Of a DNA stretch of 64,000 nucleotides, positions 52,968-60,416 are shown in pieces. The stretch covers positions 1 through 64,000 of the forward strand of contig CAMOJA010000006.1 of NCBI GenBank assembly GCA_946616535.1, in the 5' to 3' direction. A program made the translations under genes and the position numbers. Within the stretch, counting starts at the first letter, position 1; every line of letters begins with the position of its first letter. The notes beneath the pieces were generated by a model, which did not search any database, was not told the origin of the DNA, and saw only the letters and a list, made by a program, of their open reading frames with translations. This DNA is from an uncultured Bacteroidales bacterium (GTDB lineage: Bacteria; Bacteroidota; Bacteroidia; Bacteroidales; Paludibacteraceae).

Positions 52968-53871
52968 AGTTGACAGAGACCTCCTGGAGAAGGAGTTGGA
53001 GGGGCATTTGCTCCGTCCGTCTAACAAGGCGGACGACCTCATCTATGACATCACTTCGCACGAATGCCCCAACGTCATGCGTGAGATTGCGCGGCTGCGC
53101 GAAATCAGCTACCGCGACGGTGGAGGAGCTACCGGGCGGGAGATGGACATAGATGAGATGGACACGATGCCCAAACCCTATCACCAACTCCTTGTCTGGG
53201 ATCCGACCAACAGACAAATCATCGGCGGCTACCGGTACCTCTTTGGCAGCGAAGCGGAGATTCGAGACGGACAACCGTTCATCACCTCCGCTCACCTCTT
53301 CCATTATTCGGAGCGCTTTATCCGCGACTACCTGCCCAAGACCATTGAGTTCGGCAGGGCGTTCGTCCAACCGATGTACCAGAAACGCGAGATGGGTGTC
53401 AAGGCGCTCTTTGCCTTGGATAACATCTGGGACGGTATTGGCGCAATCATGCACAACCACCCGCAGCTCCAGTATATGATCGGCAAAGTGACCATCTACC
53501 CGGACTACAACGCCACGGCGCGCGAGTTGATTTACGCCTATCTCAACCGTTTCCACCGAGGCGAAGAAGGACTCATCGCACCCTATCACCCGCTGCCGCT
53601 GCCAACGATCGACAAGCCCTTTGAGGGCACCGATCCGCAGGAGAACTACCATATTCTCCAGCATGCCGTGCGCGAGCAAGGGACCGTCATTCCGCCAATG
53701 TTCTCCGCCTATCTCAACATCACCAACGACCTGCAGTTCTTCGGCAATGCCATTAATGACGAGCTGGCGAATGTCTATGAGACAGGAATCATGGTGGACC
53801 TCAATACCGTCTATCAGGAGAAAAAAGAACGCTATATCACACCGTATATCCAATGGCTGAACCAACAATAA
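52948..53871 (+). CDS. glsB: OlsB-like N-acyltransferase, probable GlsB
   Basis: 307 aa from the ATG at 52948; a TTG two codons earlier is possible. It is a GNAT-fold, hemolysin/OlsB-type protein with YDITSHECPNVMREIARLRE, TIEFGRAFVQPMYQKREMG and a C-terminal extension. It probably transfers a 3-hydroxyacyl group to glycine to form lyso-glycine lipid. It overlaps glsA by 20 nt and yggS by one nt. Confidence 0.75.
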   Translation: MQAIIPEVDRDLLEKELEGHLLRPSNKADDLIYDITSHECPNVMREIARLREISYRDGGGATGREMDIDEMDTMPKPYHQLLVWDPTNRQIIGGYRYLFGSEAEIRDGQPFITSAHLFHYSERFIRDYLPKTIEFGRAFVQPMYQKREMGVKALFALDNIWDGIGAIMHNHPQLQYMIGKVTIYPDYNATARELIYAYLNRFHRGEEGLIAPYHPLPLPTIDKPFEGTDPQENYHILQHAVREQGTVIPPMFSAYLNITNDLQFFGNAINDELANVYETGIMVDLNTVYQEKKERYITPYIQWLNQQ

Positions 53872-54563
53872 TGCCGACGGACTTCTCTATTACTAATAAT
53901 ATACGGAACGTGCGTGCGCATATACCCGCGCACGTCACGCTCGTGTGCGTGAGTAAGTTCCATCCCGTAGAGGCGATTCGCGAAGCGTACGATGCCGGAG
54001 AGCGACATTTCGGCGAGAGCAGAGTCCAGGAACTCAAACAAAAGATCCCACTTCTGCCCAACGACATACACTGGCATTTCATCGGACATCTCCAGACCAA
54101 CAAAGTGCGCGACCTGCTCAAACTCCGCCCGTACCTCATCCACTCCGTGGACTCCGAACGACTCTTGAACGCACTCAACGAAGAGGCGATCAAACAAGGA
54201 ATCGTCCAAAATATCCTGCTCGAAATCCACGTAGCCAAAGAAGAGACAAAAACGGGGTTAAGTAAGACTCAAGTAAGACTAATCCTAGACCATAGCGCTA
54301 CTGTTTGGCATGGATTACGCATCGTTGGACTCATGGCGATGGCGACAAACACCGACGACGAGACCGAAATCCGCCGCTGCTTCGAAGAGGCTGCAAAATG
54401 TCTAAATGACGCAATAAATGACCAAATGGTAAATGACCAAATGGTAAATAACTTAGCGGTCCTCTCCATGGGCATGTCCGACGACTACCGGATAGCTATC
54501 GAGTGCGGTTCCAACATGGTTCGTATCGGCTCCACCATCTTCGGAGAAAGGACATATAAATGA
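53871..54563 (+). CDS. yggS: YggS family PLP-binding protein
   Basis: 230 aa from the ATG at 53871, joined to the glsB stop as TAATG; an ATG at 53853 would also fit. PLP lysine in LVCVSKFHPVEAIREAYDAG, then FGESRVQELKQK, HFIGHLQTNK and the GMSDDYRIAIECGSNMVRIG end. It handles PLP homeostasis. Two in-frame repeat insertions are visible: SKTQVRLI (54258-54285) and NDQMVNDQMVN (54403-54450). Confidence 0.9.
   Translation: MPTDFSITNNIRNVRAHIPAHVTLVCVSKFHPVEAIREAYDAGERHFGESRVQELKQKIPLLPNDIHWHFIGHLQTNKVRDLLKLRPYLIHSVDSERLLNALNEEAIKQGIVQNILLEIHVAKEETKTGLSKTQVRLILDHSATVWHGLRIVGLMAMATNTDDETEIRRCFEEAAKCLNDAINDQMVNDQMVNNLAVLSMGMSDDYRIAIECGSNMVRIGSTIFGERTYK
54403..54450. repeat. 15-bp tandem repeat inside yggS
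   Basis: TAAATGACCAAATGG at 54415-54429 and 54430-54444, preceded by TAAATGACGCAA and followed by TAAATAAC. In frame (15 nt = NDQMV). Confidence 0.9.
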
Positions 54564-55282
54564 TAAATGACACAATGGTAAATGATAAAATGGTAAATAG
54601 TCAAAAAATACGTGCAGTATTTTTTGACCAAGATGGTGTGCTTTTTGACTCCATGCCTTGCCATGCCAAGGCTTGGGAGATGGCGATGAACGAGAACGGA
54701 GTGCCTTATACCGCCATGGACTGTTACCGCAACGAGGGCAGAACCGGTCCCGGCGTCATCAACGAGATCTACCAGCGCCTCCACGGTACCGACGCGCCGC
54801 AGGAACTGATCGACCACATATACGACACCAAGTCCAAATATTTCCTCCAACTCAATAAAGGCGAACTACCCGCCCTCATTCCCGGGGTGCGCGATGTGCT
54901 GCAATACCTGCACAAGAACGGCATCCAATGTTGGGTCGTTACCGGCTCGGGCCAACGCAACCTCATCAATTCGCTCAACGACACTTTCGATGGGGTCTTC
55001 ACGGGCATCATCTCTGCCTTTGATGTGAAGTACGGCAAGCCGAATCCCGAACCGTACCTCAAAGCCTGGGAGCGTTCCGGTTTCAAAAAAGAGGAATGTA
55101 TGGTGGTGGAGAATGCTCCTTTGGGAACTCGTGCCGCGAAAGCCGCAGGACTCTTCACTTGCGCCGTGAATACGGGTATTCTGCCCGACTCTGACTTGGA
55201 AGCGGAGCACGCCGACAAAGTCTTCCCGAACATGGCGGCGCTTCTCAAATGGCTGCAAGATTCTGCCATTTTGTCAGTCTGA
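54560..55282 (+). CDS. HAD hydrolase, beta-phosphoglucomutase-like
   Basis: 240 aa. HAD motif I FFDQDGVLFDSMP (nucleophile Asp and acid/base Asp), motif II VTGSG, motif III KYGKPNPEPYLKA, motif IV VENAPLG. Class I cap (residues ~30-90). It overlaps yggS by 4 nt. The first ~14 residues (INDTMVNDKMVNSQ) come from the 15-bp repeat, so a later start (ATG 54590) is possible. The substrate is a phosphorylated sugar or similar; not specified. Confidence 0.9.
   Translation: MINDTMVNDKMVNSQKIRAVFFDQDGVLFDSMPCHAKAWEMAMNENGVPYTAMDCYRNEGRTGPGVINEIYQRLHGTDAPQELIDHIYDTKSKYFLQLNKGELPALIPGVRDVLQYLHKNGIQCWVVTGSGQRNLINSLNDTFDGVFTGIISAFDVKYGKPNPEPYLKAWERSGFKKEECMVVENAPLGTRAAKAAGLFTCAVNTGILPDSDLEAEHADKVFPNMAALLKWLQDSAILSV
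54564..54600. repeat. 15-bp tandem repeat at the HAD start
   Basis: TAAATGACACAATGG (54564-54578), TAAATGATAAAATGG (54579-54593), TAAATAG. Same word as at 54415 and 26760. Confidence 0.9.
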
Positions 55283-55321
55283 ACGCATTTGGAACATAGT
55301 TTGTGTATTGTTTAGTGAACT

Positions 55322-55361
55322 AGTACTCTAGTACCCTAGAACTCTAGTACCCTAGTAAATT
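55322..55361. repeat. 8-bp tandem repeat x5 upstream of clpB
   Basis: AGTACTCT, AGTACCCT, AGAACTCT, AGTACCCT, AGTAAATT, ending 21 nt before the clpB ATG. Confidence 0.85.
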
Positions 55362-55382
55362 ATAACTAAACGATATACAACT

Positions 55383-57455
55383 ATGAACACGAACAATTAC
55401 AATTCCAACAACCAGAACGAGAACCTCAAGAAGTTCGCTATCAACCTCTGTGAGCGGGCTCGAGAGGGGAAGTTAGACCCCGTCATCGGACGTGATGACG
55501 AGATCCGGCGTGTGCTCCAGATCCTGAGCCGCCGTACGAAGAACAACCCGATCCTCATCGGCGAACCGGGTGTCGGTAAGACTGCCATCGCGGAAGGCCT
55601 CGCCCATCGTATCGTACGCGGCGATGTGCCCGAGAACCTGAAAAAGAAACAGATCTACTCCCTCGATATGGGTGCACTTATTGCGGGTGCGAAGTACCAG
55701 GGTGAGTTTGAGGAGCGACTCAAAGGCGTCGTCAACGAAGTAGTGGCTGCTGCCGGAGAAATCATCCTCTTCATCGATGAGATCCACACCCTCGTCGGAG
55801 CAGGAAAGTCAAGCGGTGCGATGGACGCAGCGAATATCCTGAAACCAGCTTTGGCACGTGGAGACCTGCGCGCCATCGGTGCTACCACCCTCGATGAGTA
55901 TCAGAAGTATTTTGAGACCGACAAAGCCCTTGAGCGGCGGTTCCAGAAAGTGATGGTCGATGAGCCGGATGAGGCGGCGACGATCTCTATCCTCCGTGGT
56001 CTAAAAGAGCGCTACGAGACCCACCACAAAGTGCGTATCAAAGACGATGCCATCATCGCAGCGGTAACCCTCTCCGCGCGGTATATAACCGATCGTTTCC
56101 TGCCGGATAAGGCAATTGACCTGGTCGATGAAGCCGCAGCCAAACTGCGTCTGGAGGTGGACTCCAAGCCTGAAGAGATCGACTCGCTTGACCGTCAGAT
56201 CAAGCAATTAGAGATCGAGCGCGAAGCGATTAAGCGCGATAAGGACGAAGTCAAACTCAAAGCCATTGAAGCACAGTTGACGGAGTTGAAAAAGCAATCC
56301 GACGAACTCAACGCACGCTGGAACAAAGAGAAAGGATACGTGGCTACCATCCAGAATGAGAAAGCCCGTATCGAGACCCTCAAACACCAGGCGGAAGTAG
56401 CCGAGCGCGAAGGCGATTACGGCAAGGTAGCGGAGATCCGGTACAGCCAGATCCCTGCCGCCGAAGCGAACATCAAAGCCGCTCAGGACACTCTGCATCA
56501 GCTCGGTACCGATTCCCTCATCAAAGAGGAAGTCGATGAAGACGATATCGCCGAAGTAGTAGCCCGCTGGACGGGTATTCCGGTAGCAAAGATGATGCAA
56601 TCCGAGCGCGACAAACTGCTCCATCTGGAGGAAGAGCTCCATAAACGTGTCATCGGCCAAGACCAAGCCATTGAAGCGGTCTCCGACGCTATCCGTCGTA
56701 GCCGTGCAGGGCTCCAGGATCCCAAACGTCCTATCGGTTCGTTCATCTTCCTCGGTACCACCGGTGTCGGTAAGACCGAGTTGGCAAAAGCCCTTGCGGA
56801 TTACCTCTTCGACGATGAGAATATGATGACGCGTATCGATATGTCCGAGTACCAGGAGAAGTTCTCCGCCACGCGACTCATCGGTGCGCCTCCGGGATAC
56901 GTGGGCTACGATGAAGGCGGACAGTTGACCGAAGCCATCCGGCGTAAACCCTACTCCGTCGTCCTCTTCGATGAGATTGAGAAAGCGCACCCGGATGTCT
57001 TCAACGTCCTGCTGCAAGTGCTCGATGACGGTCGTCTGACGGATAACAAAGGTCGTTTGGTCAATTTCAAGAACACCTTGATTATCATGACTTCCAACCT
57101 CACGGAGGAGCAACTCCGCGCACAGGTTAGACCCGAGTTCATCAACCGTATTGATGAGATCATCCACTTCTCTGAACTGACCGAATCGGATATCAAAGCA
57201 GTCGTCGGTCTGCAAGTCAGCCGCATCCACAAGATGCTTGAAGACCAAGGTATCGACCTCCGCGTCACGGACGACGCGATCAACTACATCGCCAAGGAAG
57301 GCTACGACCCGCAGTTCGGCGCACGGCCTGTCAAGAGAGCCCTCCAGCGCCTCGTCCTCAACGAGCTGTCCAAGGCCATCATCGGCGGTAGAGTAGATCA
57401 ATCCAAACCTGTCATCGTCGAGCTCCGCGACGGCGAACTCAAGTTCCGCAACTAA
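55383..57455 (+). CDS. clpB: ClpB-type disaggregase lacking the N-domain
   Basis: 690 aa. Two AAA+ modules, GEPGVGKT (about residues 60-67) and GTTGVGKT, with a coiled-coil middle domain (about 255-370) between them that includes [16 protein letters not shown], specific to Clp[10 protein letters not shown] and the C-terminal [13 protein letters not shown] are present. It rescues aggregated proteins with DnaK. The usual N-terminal domain (~145 residues) is missing; a Met-Asn-rich leader ([13 protein letters not shown]) replaces it. No N-domain fragment is seen upstream. Confidence 0.93.
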   Translation: MNTNNYNSNNQNENLKKFAINLCERAREGKLDPVIGRDDEIRRVLQILSRRTKNNPILIGEPGVGKTAIAEGLAHRIVRGDVPENLKKKQIYSLDMGALIAGAKYQGEFEERLKGVVNEVVAAAGEIILFIDEIHTLVGAGKSSGAMDAANILKPALARGDLRAIGATTLDEYQKYFETDKALERRFQKVMVDEPDEAATISILRGLKERYETHHKVRIKDDAIIAAVTLSARYITDRFLPDKAIDLVDEAAAKLRLEVDSKPEEIDSLDRQIKQLEIEREAIKRDKDEVKLKAIEAQLTELKKQSDELNARWNKEKGYVATIQNEKARIETLKHQAEVAEREGDYGKVAEIRYSQIPAAEANIKAAQDTLHQLGTDSLIKEEVDEDDIAEVVARWTGIPVAKMMQSERDKLLHLEEELHKRVIGQDQAIEAVSDAIRRSRAGLQDPKRPIGSFIFLGTTGVGKTELAKALADYLFDDENMMTRIDMSEYQEKFSATRLIGAPPGYVGYDEGGQLTEAIRRKPYSVVLFDEIEKAHPDVFNVLLQVLDDGRLTDNKGRLVNFKNTLIIMTSNLTEEQLRAQVRPEFINRIDEIIHFSELTESDIKAVVGLQVSRIHKMLEDQGIDLRVTDDAINYIAKEGYDPQFGARPVKRALQRLVLNELSKAIIGGRVDQSKPVIVELRDGELKFRN

Positions 57456-57462
57456 CGGATTT

Positions 57463-57485
57463 TTATGGTAACTTTTTTACCATAA
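57463..57485 (+). terminator. Hairpin after clpB
   Basis: TTATGGTAA (57463-57471) and TTACCATAA (57477-57485), perfect 9-bp arms with a T-rich loop, 7 nt past the clpB stop. No T-run follows, so it is a weak or processing structure. Confidence 0.45.
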
Positions 57486-57519
57486 TCAATCACTAATTTT
57501 CAAAAAATGGCATACAAAT

Positions 57520-57550
57520 TTGCGTATGTCATTTTTTTTGTGTACCTTTG
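57520..57550 (+). promoter_or_regulatory. rhuM promoter
   Basis: TTG (57520-57522), 20 nt, TACCTTTG (57543-57550). The ATG is 22 nt further. Confidence 0.8.
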
Positions 57551-57572
57551 CAAGCGCAATTAGATTCTTTTT

Positions 57573-58607
57573 ATGAATACACAAGATCTTACAAAAGATA
57601 CCAAAGGAGAGATTGTTATCTATCAATCTGAAGAAGGGAGAGTTTCTGTTGATGTATTGTTTCAAGACGAAACGGTTTGGTTGCCTATTGAGCAAATGAG
57701 TATATTGTTTGGAAAATCGCGCTCTACCATCAACGAGCATATTCTGAATATTTACAAAGAAGGTGAACTTTCCGAAGCAGATACGGTGAGAAAAATCGGA
57801 ATTTCCGACTTTTCTACCAAACCCACCAATTTCTACAACCTTGATGTCGTCATTTCTGTCGGTTATCGTGTTCATTCTGTGCAAGGTACACGTTTCCGTC
57901 AATGGGCAACTCAGCGCATTCACGAATATATCATAAAAGGCTACACATTGGATGACGAACGGCTAAAAGGTAACGGAGGACGTTATTTCCGCGAATTACT
58001 CCAGCGTATCCGCGATATTCGTAGTAGTGAGCGCAACCTCTATCAGCAAGTAACCGACATCTATGCAACTGCGGTGGATTATGATCCGAAAGCCGAGATT
58101 ACACGTCAGTTCTTTGCTACGGTGCAAAACAAGATGCACTATGCAGCACACCAACATACAGCGGCTGAGGTGGTCTATGACAGAGTCGATAATGAAAAGC
58201 CGATGCTCGGCATGACGAACTTCAAAGGGAACTATATCACAAAAGATGATGTAACTATTGCCAAGAACTATCTCAACGAGAAAGAACTGACCGTATTGAA
58301 TTTGTTGGTGTCTCAGTTCTTCGACTATGCGGAATTGCAGGCGATGGAGCAACATCCTATGACCATGCAGGAGTGGATAGATGAACTTGATCGGGTGCTA
58401 AGCAATAACCGTCGCCCGTTGTTAGAAGGAAGCGGTTCTATAAGCCACCAACAAGCGCAAGAAAAAGCCGTGCACGAATACACCATCTATCGTCAGCGAG
58501 AGATGAACCAATTAGAGTCCGACTATGATCGCGCCATACGACAGTTATCTCTCTTCAGTGGCTCTACTGAGCAACACTCAGGCGAAACATCAATAGATGA
58601 AGAATAA
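57573..58607 (+). CDS. RhuM family protein
   Basis: 344 aa. RhuM features: GEIVIYQSEEGRVSVDVLFQ, TVWLPIEQMSILFGKSRSTI, the YNLDVVISVGYRVHS block and a C-terminal helical region (NYLNEKELTVLNLLVSQFFD). RhuM was named from Salmonella SPI-3; its role is unclear, and it often sits in or near restriction-modification and other defence loci. Here it is an isolated gene with its own promoter at the edge of the accessory region, followed by the repeat/DUF1016 array. Confidence 0.85.
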   Translation: MNTQDLTKDTKGEIVIYQSEEGRVSVDVLFQDETVWLPIEQMSILFGKSRSTINEHILNIYKEGELSEADTVRKIGISDFSTKPTNFYNLDVVISVGYRVHSVQGTRFRQWATQRIHEYIIKGYTLDDERLKGNGGRYFRELLQRIRDIRSSERNLYQQVTDIYATAVDYDPKAEITRQFFATVQNKMHYAAHQHTAAEVVYDRVDNEKPMLGMTNFKGNYITKDDVTIAKNYLNEKELTVLNLLVSQFFDYAELQAMEQHPMTMQEWIDELDRVLSNNRRPLLEGSGSISHQQAQEKAVHEYTIYRQREMNQLESDYDRAIRQLSLFSGSTEQHSGETSIDEE

Positions 58608-58716
58608 AGGTTACTTTTGGCAAATGGATGTGAATAGATAAATGATCACAACGGAGAGTGCCGAAAGAATTGTTCATCACTTCCACCGACCGATGAGCGG
58701 GAGAAGAGCGGGAGAA

Positions 58717-58810
58717 GACCTAAAATGGGAGACGATTTCACATATTCAAAACAATCCAGACGGGTTTTGGATATTGAGAAAACAGGCAAAAATGCACGAT
58801 TTATATAATA
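58717..58810 (+). repeat. DUF1016-flanking repeat, copy R1
   Basis: About 95 bp, from GACCTAAAATGGGAGACGAT through CACATATTCAAA, GGATATTGAGAAAACAGGC and AAAAATGCACGATTTATATA. It precedes the DUF1016 ATG by ~15 bp. The bases just before it (GAGCGGGAGAAGAGCGGGAGA) look like a degenerate DUF1016 3' end. Confidence 0.8.
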
Positions 58811-58825
58811 GAAATATATTCAACT

Positions 58826-59932
58826 ATGGCTAATATAGAAACAACGCAAAGGATTGAAGCATTGTTCGAGCGCATATCCTCATTAATTGATCAAGCGCGG
58901 ACTTATGCGATAAGTGCTATCAAAATAGCAGAAGTAAAAACCCGCTATGAAGTCGGTCGCTATATCTTAGAAGACGAGCAGCAAGGCGAGCGGGCAAAGT
59001 ACGGGGAACAGGTTCTCAAACAATTATCAGCACGTTTAATGGAGCGATATGGGGCTGACTGGACGTATGATACGCTTGTCAGATGTCGTAAGTTTTATCA
59101 GGCTTATGCGAATGCTTCAATTGTGGCAACGCCGTTGCCACAATTAGAAAATCAAGGTGAAGCGCCTGATTCTAAACAAGTTGCAGATTGTGGCAACGGC
59201 GTTGCTACAATTCAATTGCCTCGGTTTATCCTCTCTTGGTCGCACTATCTTATTCTGATGCGCATAGAGAATATCGAAGCACGCAGTTTCTATGAATTGG
59301 AGTGTGCGCAGCAACAATGGTCTGTCAAGCAACTCAGCCGTCAAGTCGGGAGCAGTTTGTATGAGCGTCTCGCGCTTAGTCGTAAGAAAGAGGAGGTGAT
59401 GCGTTTGGCACAAGAAGGTCAGACAGTAGAGAAGCCGGAAGATATAATAAAGAATCCGCTTACTTTGGAGTTTCTTGGTCTTAAGCCGGAGACCGTATAT
59501 ACAGAATCGAAATTAGAGAATGCTATTATCAGCAAGATGCAGCAGTTCCTGCTTGAATTAGGTAAAGGATTCTTGTTCGAGGCTCGCCAGAAGCGTTTTA
59601 CATTCGATGAACGTAATTTCTATGTGGATCTGGTGTTTTATAACCGTCTGTTAAAATGTTATGTGCTGATTGATCTCAAAACCGGCGATTTGACACATCA
59701 AGACCTTGGTCAAATGCAGATGTATGTCAATTATTACGATCGCTATGTTAAGCAAGACTTTGAGAACCCGACAATAGGTATTTTGCTATGTAGTGAAAAG
59801 AGCGATGCCTTGGTAGAACTGACTTTGCCGAAAGACTCTAATGTGTATGCTTCGCAATATTCACTGTATTTACCGGACAAAACACTCCTTCAACGCAAGC
59901 TCAAGGAATGGCGCGAAGAATTAGCGGAATAA
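58826..59932 (+). CDS. DUF1016 (YhcG) PD-(D/E)xK nuclease-domain protein
   Basis: 368 aa. An N-terminal DUF1016_N region (residues ~8-150, RYEVGRYILEDEQQGERAKY; LSWSHYLILMRI) and a C-terminal YhcG nuclease domain with NFYVDLVFYN (Asp268) and LIDLKTG (Asp283, Lys285), the PD-(D/E)xK core. These proteins are nuclease-like and often sit in defence or plasmid-related loci; function is unresolved. Residues ~98-130 are an insertion made by two palindromes (59120-59144, 59187-59211). Repeats R1 and R2 abut both ends; R2 starts at the stop codon. Confidence 0.9.
   Translation: MANIETTQRIEALFERISSLIDQARTYAISAIKIAEVKTRYEVGRYILEDEQQGERAKYGEQVLKQLSARLMERYGADWTYDTLVRCRKFYQAYANASIVATPLPQLENQGEAPDSKQVADCGNGVATIQLPRFILSWSHYLILMRIENIEARSFYELECAQQQWSVKQLSRQVGSSLYERLALSRKKEEVMRLAQEGQTVEKPEDIIKNPLTLEFLGLKPETVYTESKLENAIISKMQQFLLELGKGFLFEARQKRFTFDERNFYVDLVFYNRLLKCYVLIDLKTGDLTHQDLGQMQMYVNYYDRYVKQDFENPTIGILLCSEKSDALVELTLPKDSNVYASQYSLYLPDKTLLQRKLKEWREELAE
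59120..59144. repeat. Palindrome 1 inside DUF1016 gene
   Basis: ATTGTGGCAAC-GCC-GTTGCCACAAT, perfect 11-bp arms. Confidence 0.9.
59187..59211. repeat. Palindrome 2 inside DUF1016 gene
   Basis: ATTGTGGCAAC-GGC-GTTGCTACAAT, one mismatch. Same element as palindrome 1 in inverted orientation (loop GGC vs GCC). Confidence 0.9.
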
Positions 59933-60025
59933 GACCTAAAATGTGAGACACGTTTCACATATTCAAATAATCCAAACGAGTTTGGAATATTGAGAAAACA
60001 GGTAAAAATGCATGATTTATACAAA
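59933..60025 (+). repeat. DUF1016-flanking repeat, copy R2
   Basis: Begins at the DUF1016 stop: GACCTAAAATGTGAGACACG, TTTCACATATTCAAATAATC, CAAACGAGTTTGGAATATTG, AGAAAACAGGTAAAAATGCA, TGATTTATAC. Internal dyads ATGTGA..TCACAT and CCAAAC-GA-GTTTGG. Confidence 0.85.
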
Positions 60026-60052
60026 TAAAATACCTTCAAATATCCGTTATAT

Positions 60053-60146
60053 ATGGCGATATAGAAAAAATATCATCTTCTTTTCTTACGCAGGAATATC
60101 CGGACTTCCCATTTCTGCAAGTCCCGCTTGCAAAATTAGAAAAAGA
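60053..60146 (+). pseudogene. Probable remnant of a second DUF1016 gene
   Basis: ATGGCGATATAGAAAAAATA at 60053 resembles the DUF1016 start ATGGCTAATATAGAAACAAC. Further on, CTGCAAGTCCCGCTTGCAAA followed by ATTAGAAAAAGATAAGC resembles the palindrome region CACAATTAGAAAATCAAGGT near 59140. It looks like a copy that lost its interior. The match is short and partly low-complexity, so this is tentative. Confidence 0.45.
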
Positions 60147-60238
60147 TAAGCTAAAAATGTGTGACGCGTCGCACATATTCAAATATTCTAAACGAGTTTG
60201 GAAAATTGAAAAATAGGCAAAAATGCACGATATATTTA
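60147..60238 (+). repeat. DUF1016-flanking repeat, copy R3
   Basis: GATAAGCTAAAAATGTGTGA, CGCGTCGCACATATTCAAAT, ATTCTAAACGAGTTTGGAAA, ATTGAAAAATAGGCAAAAAT, GCACGATATATTTA. More diverged than R1 and R2 but co-linear; the dyad ATGTGTGACGCGTCGCACAT is nearly perfect. Confidence 0.8.
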
Positions 60239-60239
60239 G

Positions 60240-60270
60240 GCAGAGTTTCGGAGACGAGGCTCTGTTTTTT
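60240..60270 (+). terminator. Terminator after R3
   Basis: CAGAG-T-TTCG / CGAG-G-CTCTG arms (60241-60264), followed by TTTTTT. It closes the DUF1016/repeat array. Confidence 0.75.
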
Positions 60271-60322
60271 GTTTCTATTAAGTGTGGATTTTTTGTGGAT
60301 GCAGGAAAAAAGAGAGATTTAT

Positions 60323-60353
60323 TTGCATATTTGAAAAAAAATCTATATATTTG
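60323..60353 (+). promoter_or_regulatory. WYL regulator promoter 1 (N20 type)
   Basis: TTG (60323-60325, in TTGCATATTTG), 20 nt, TATATTTG (60346-60353). Confidence 0.75.
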
Positions 60354-60366
60354 CACACTCTTTCAG

Positions 60367-60402
60367 TTTGCGGGAGTTTGAAGCAGTAATTTTGCACCGT
60401 GA
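60367..60402 (+). promoter_or_regulatory. WYL regulator promoter 2 (N16 cassette)
   Basis: TTTG (60367-60370), 16 nt, TAATTTTG (60387-60394), then CACCGTGA. Same layout as 62454 and 63170, without the closing hairpin arm. Confidence 0.6.
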
Positions 60403-60416
60403 AAAATTTAACGCAC

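Noticed and set aside
52939..53868. 309-residue minus-strand open frame opposite glsB
   Set aside because: Same length as the sense gene and no motif; the sense protein matches the OlsB family.
56208..57401. 397-residue open frame on the minus strand opposite clpB
   Set aside because: Antisense shadow of a certain gene, with no motif.
58642..58833. 63-residue open frame before the DUF1016 gene
   Set aside because: Over half of it is repeat R1, it overlaps the DUF1016 start, and it has no recognisable domain.
58717..60238. Integron attC sites
   Set aside because: The repeats have dyads but no GTTRRRY/RYYYAAC core, and no integrase is in the window.
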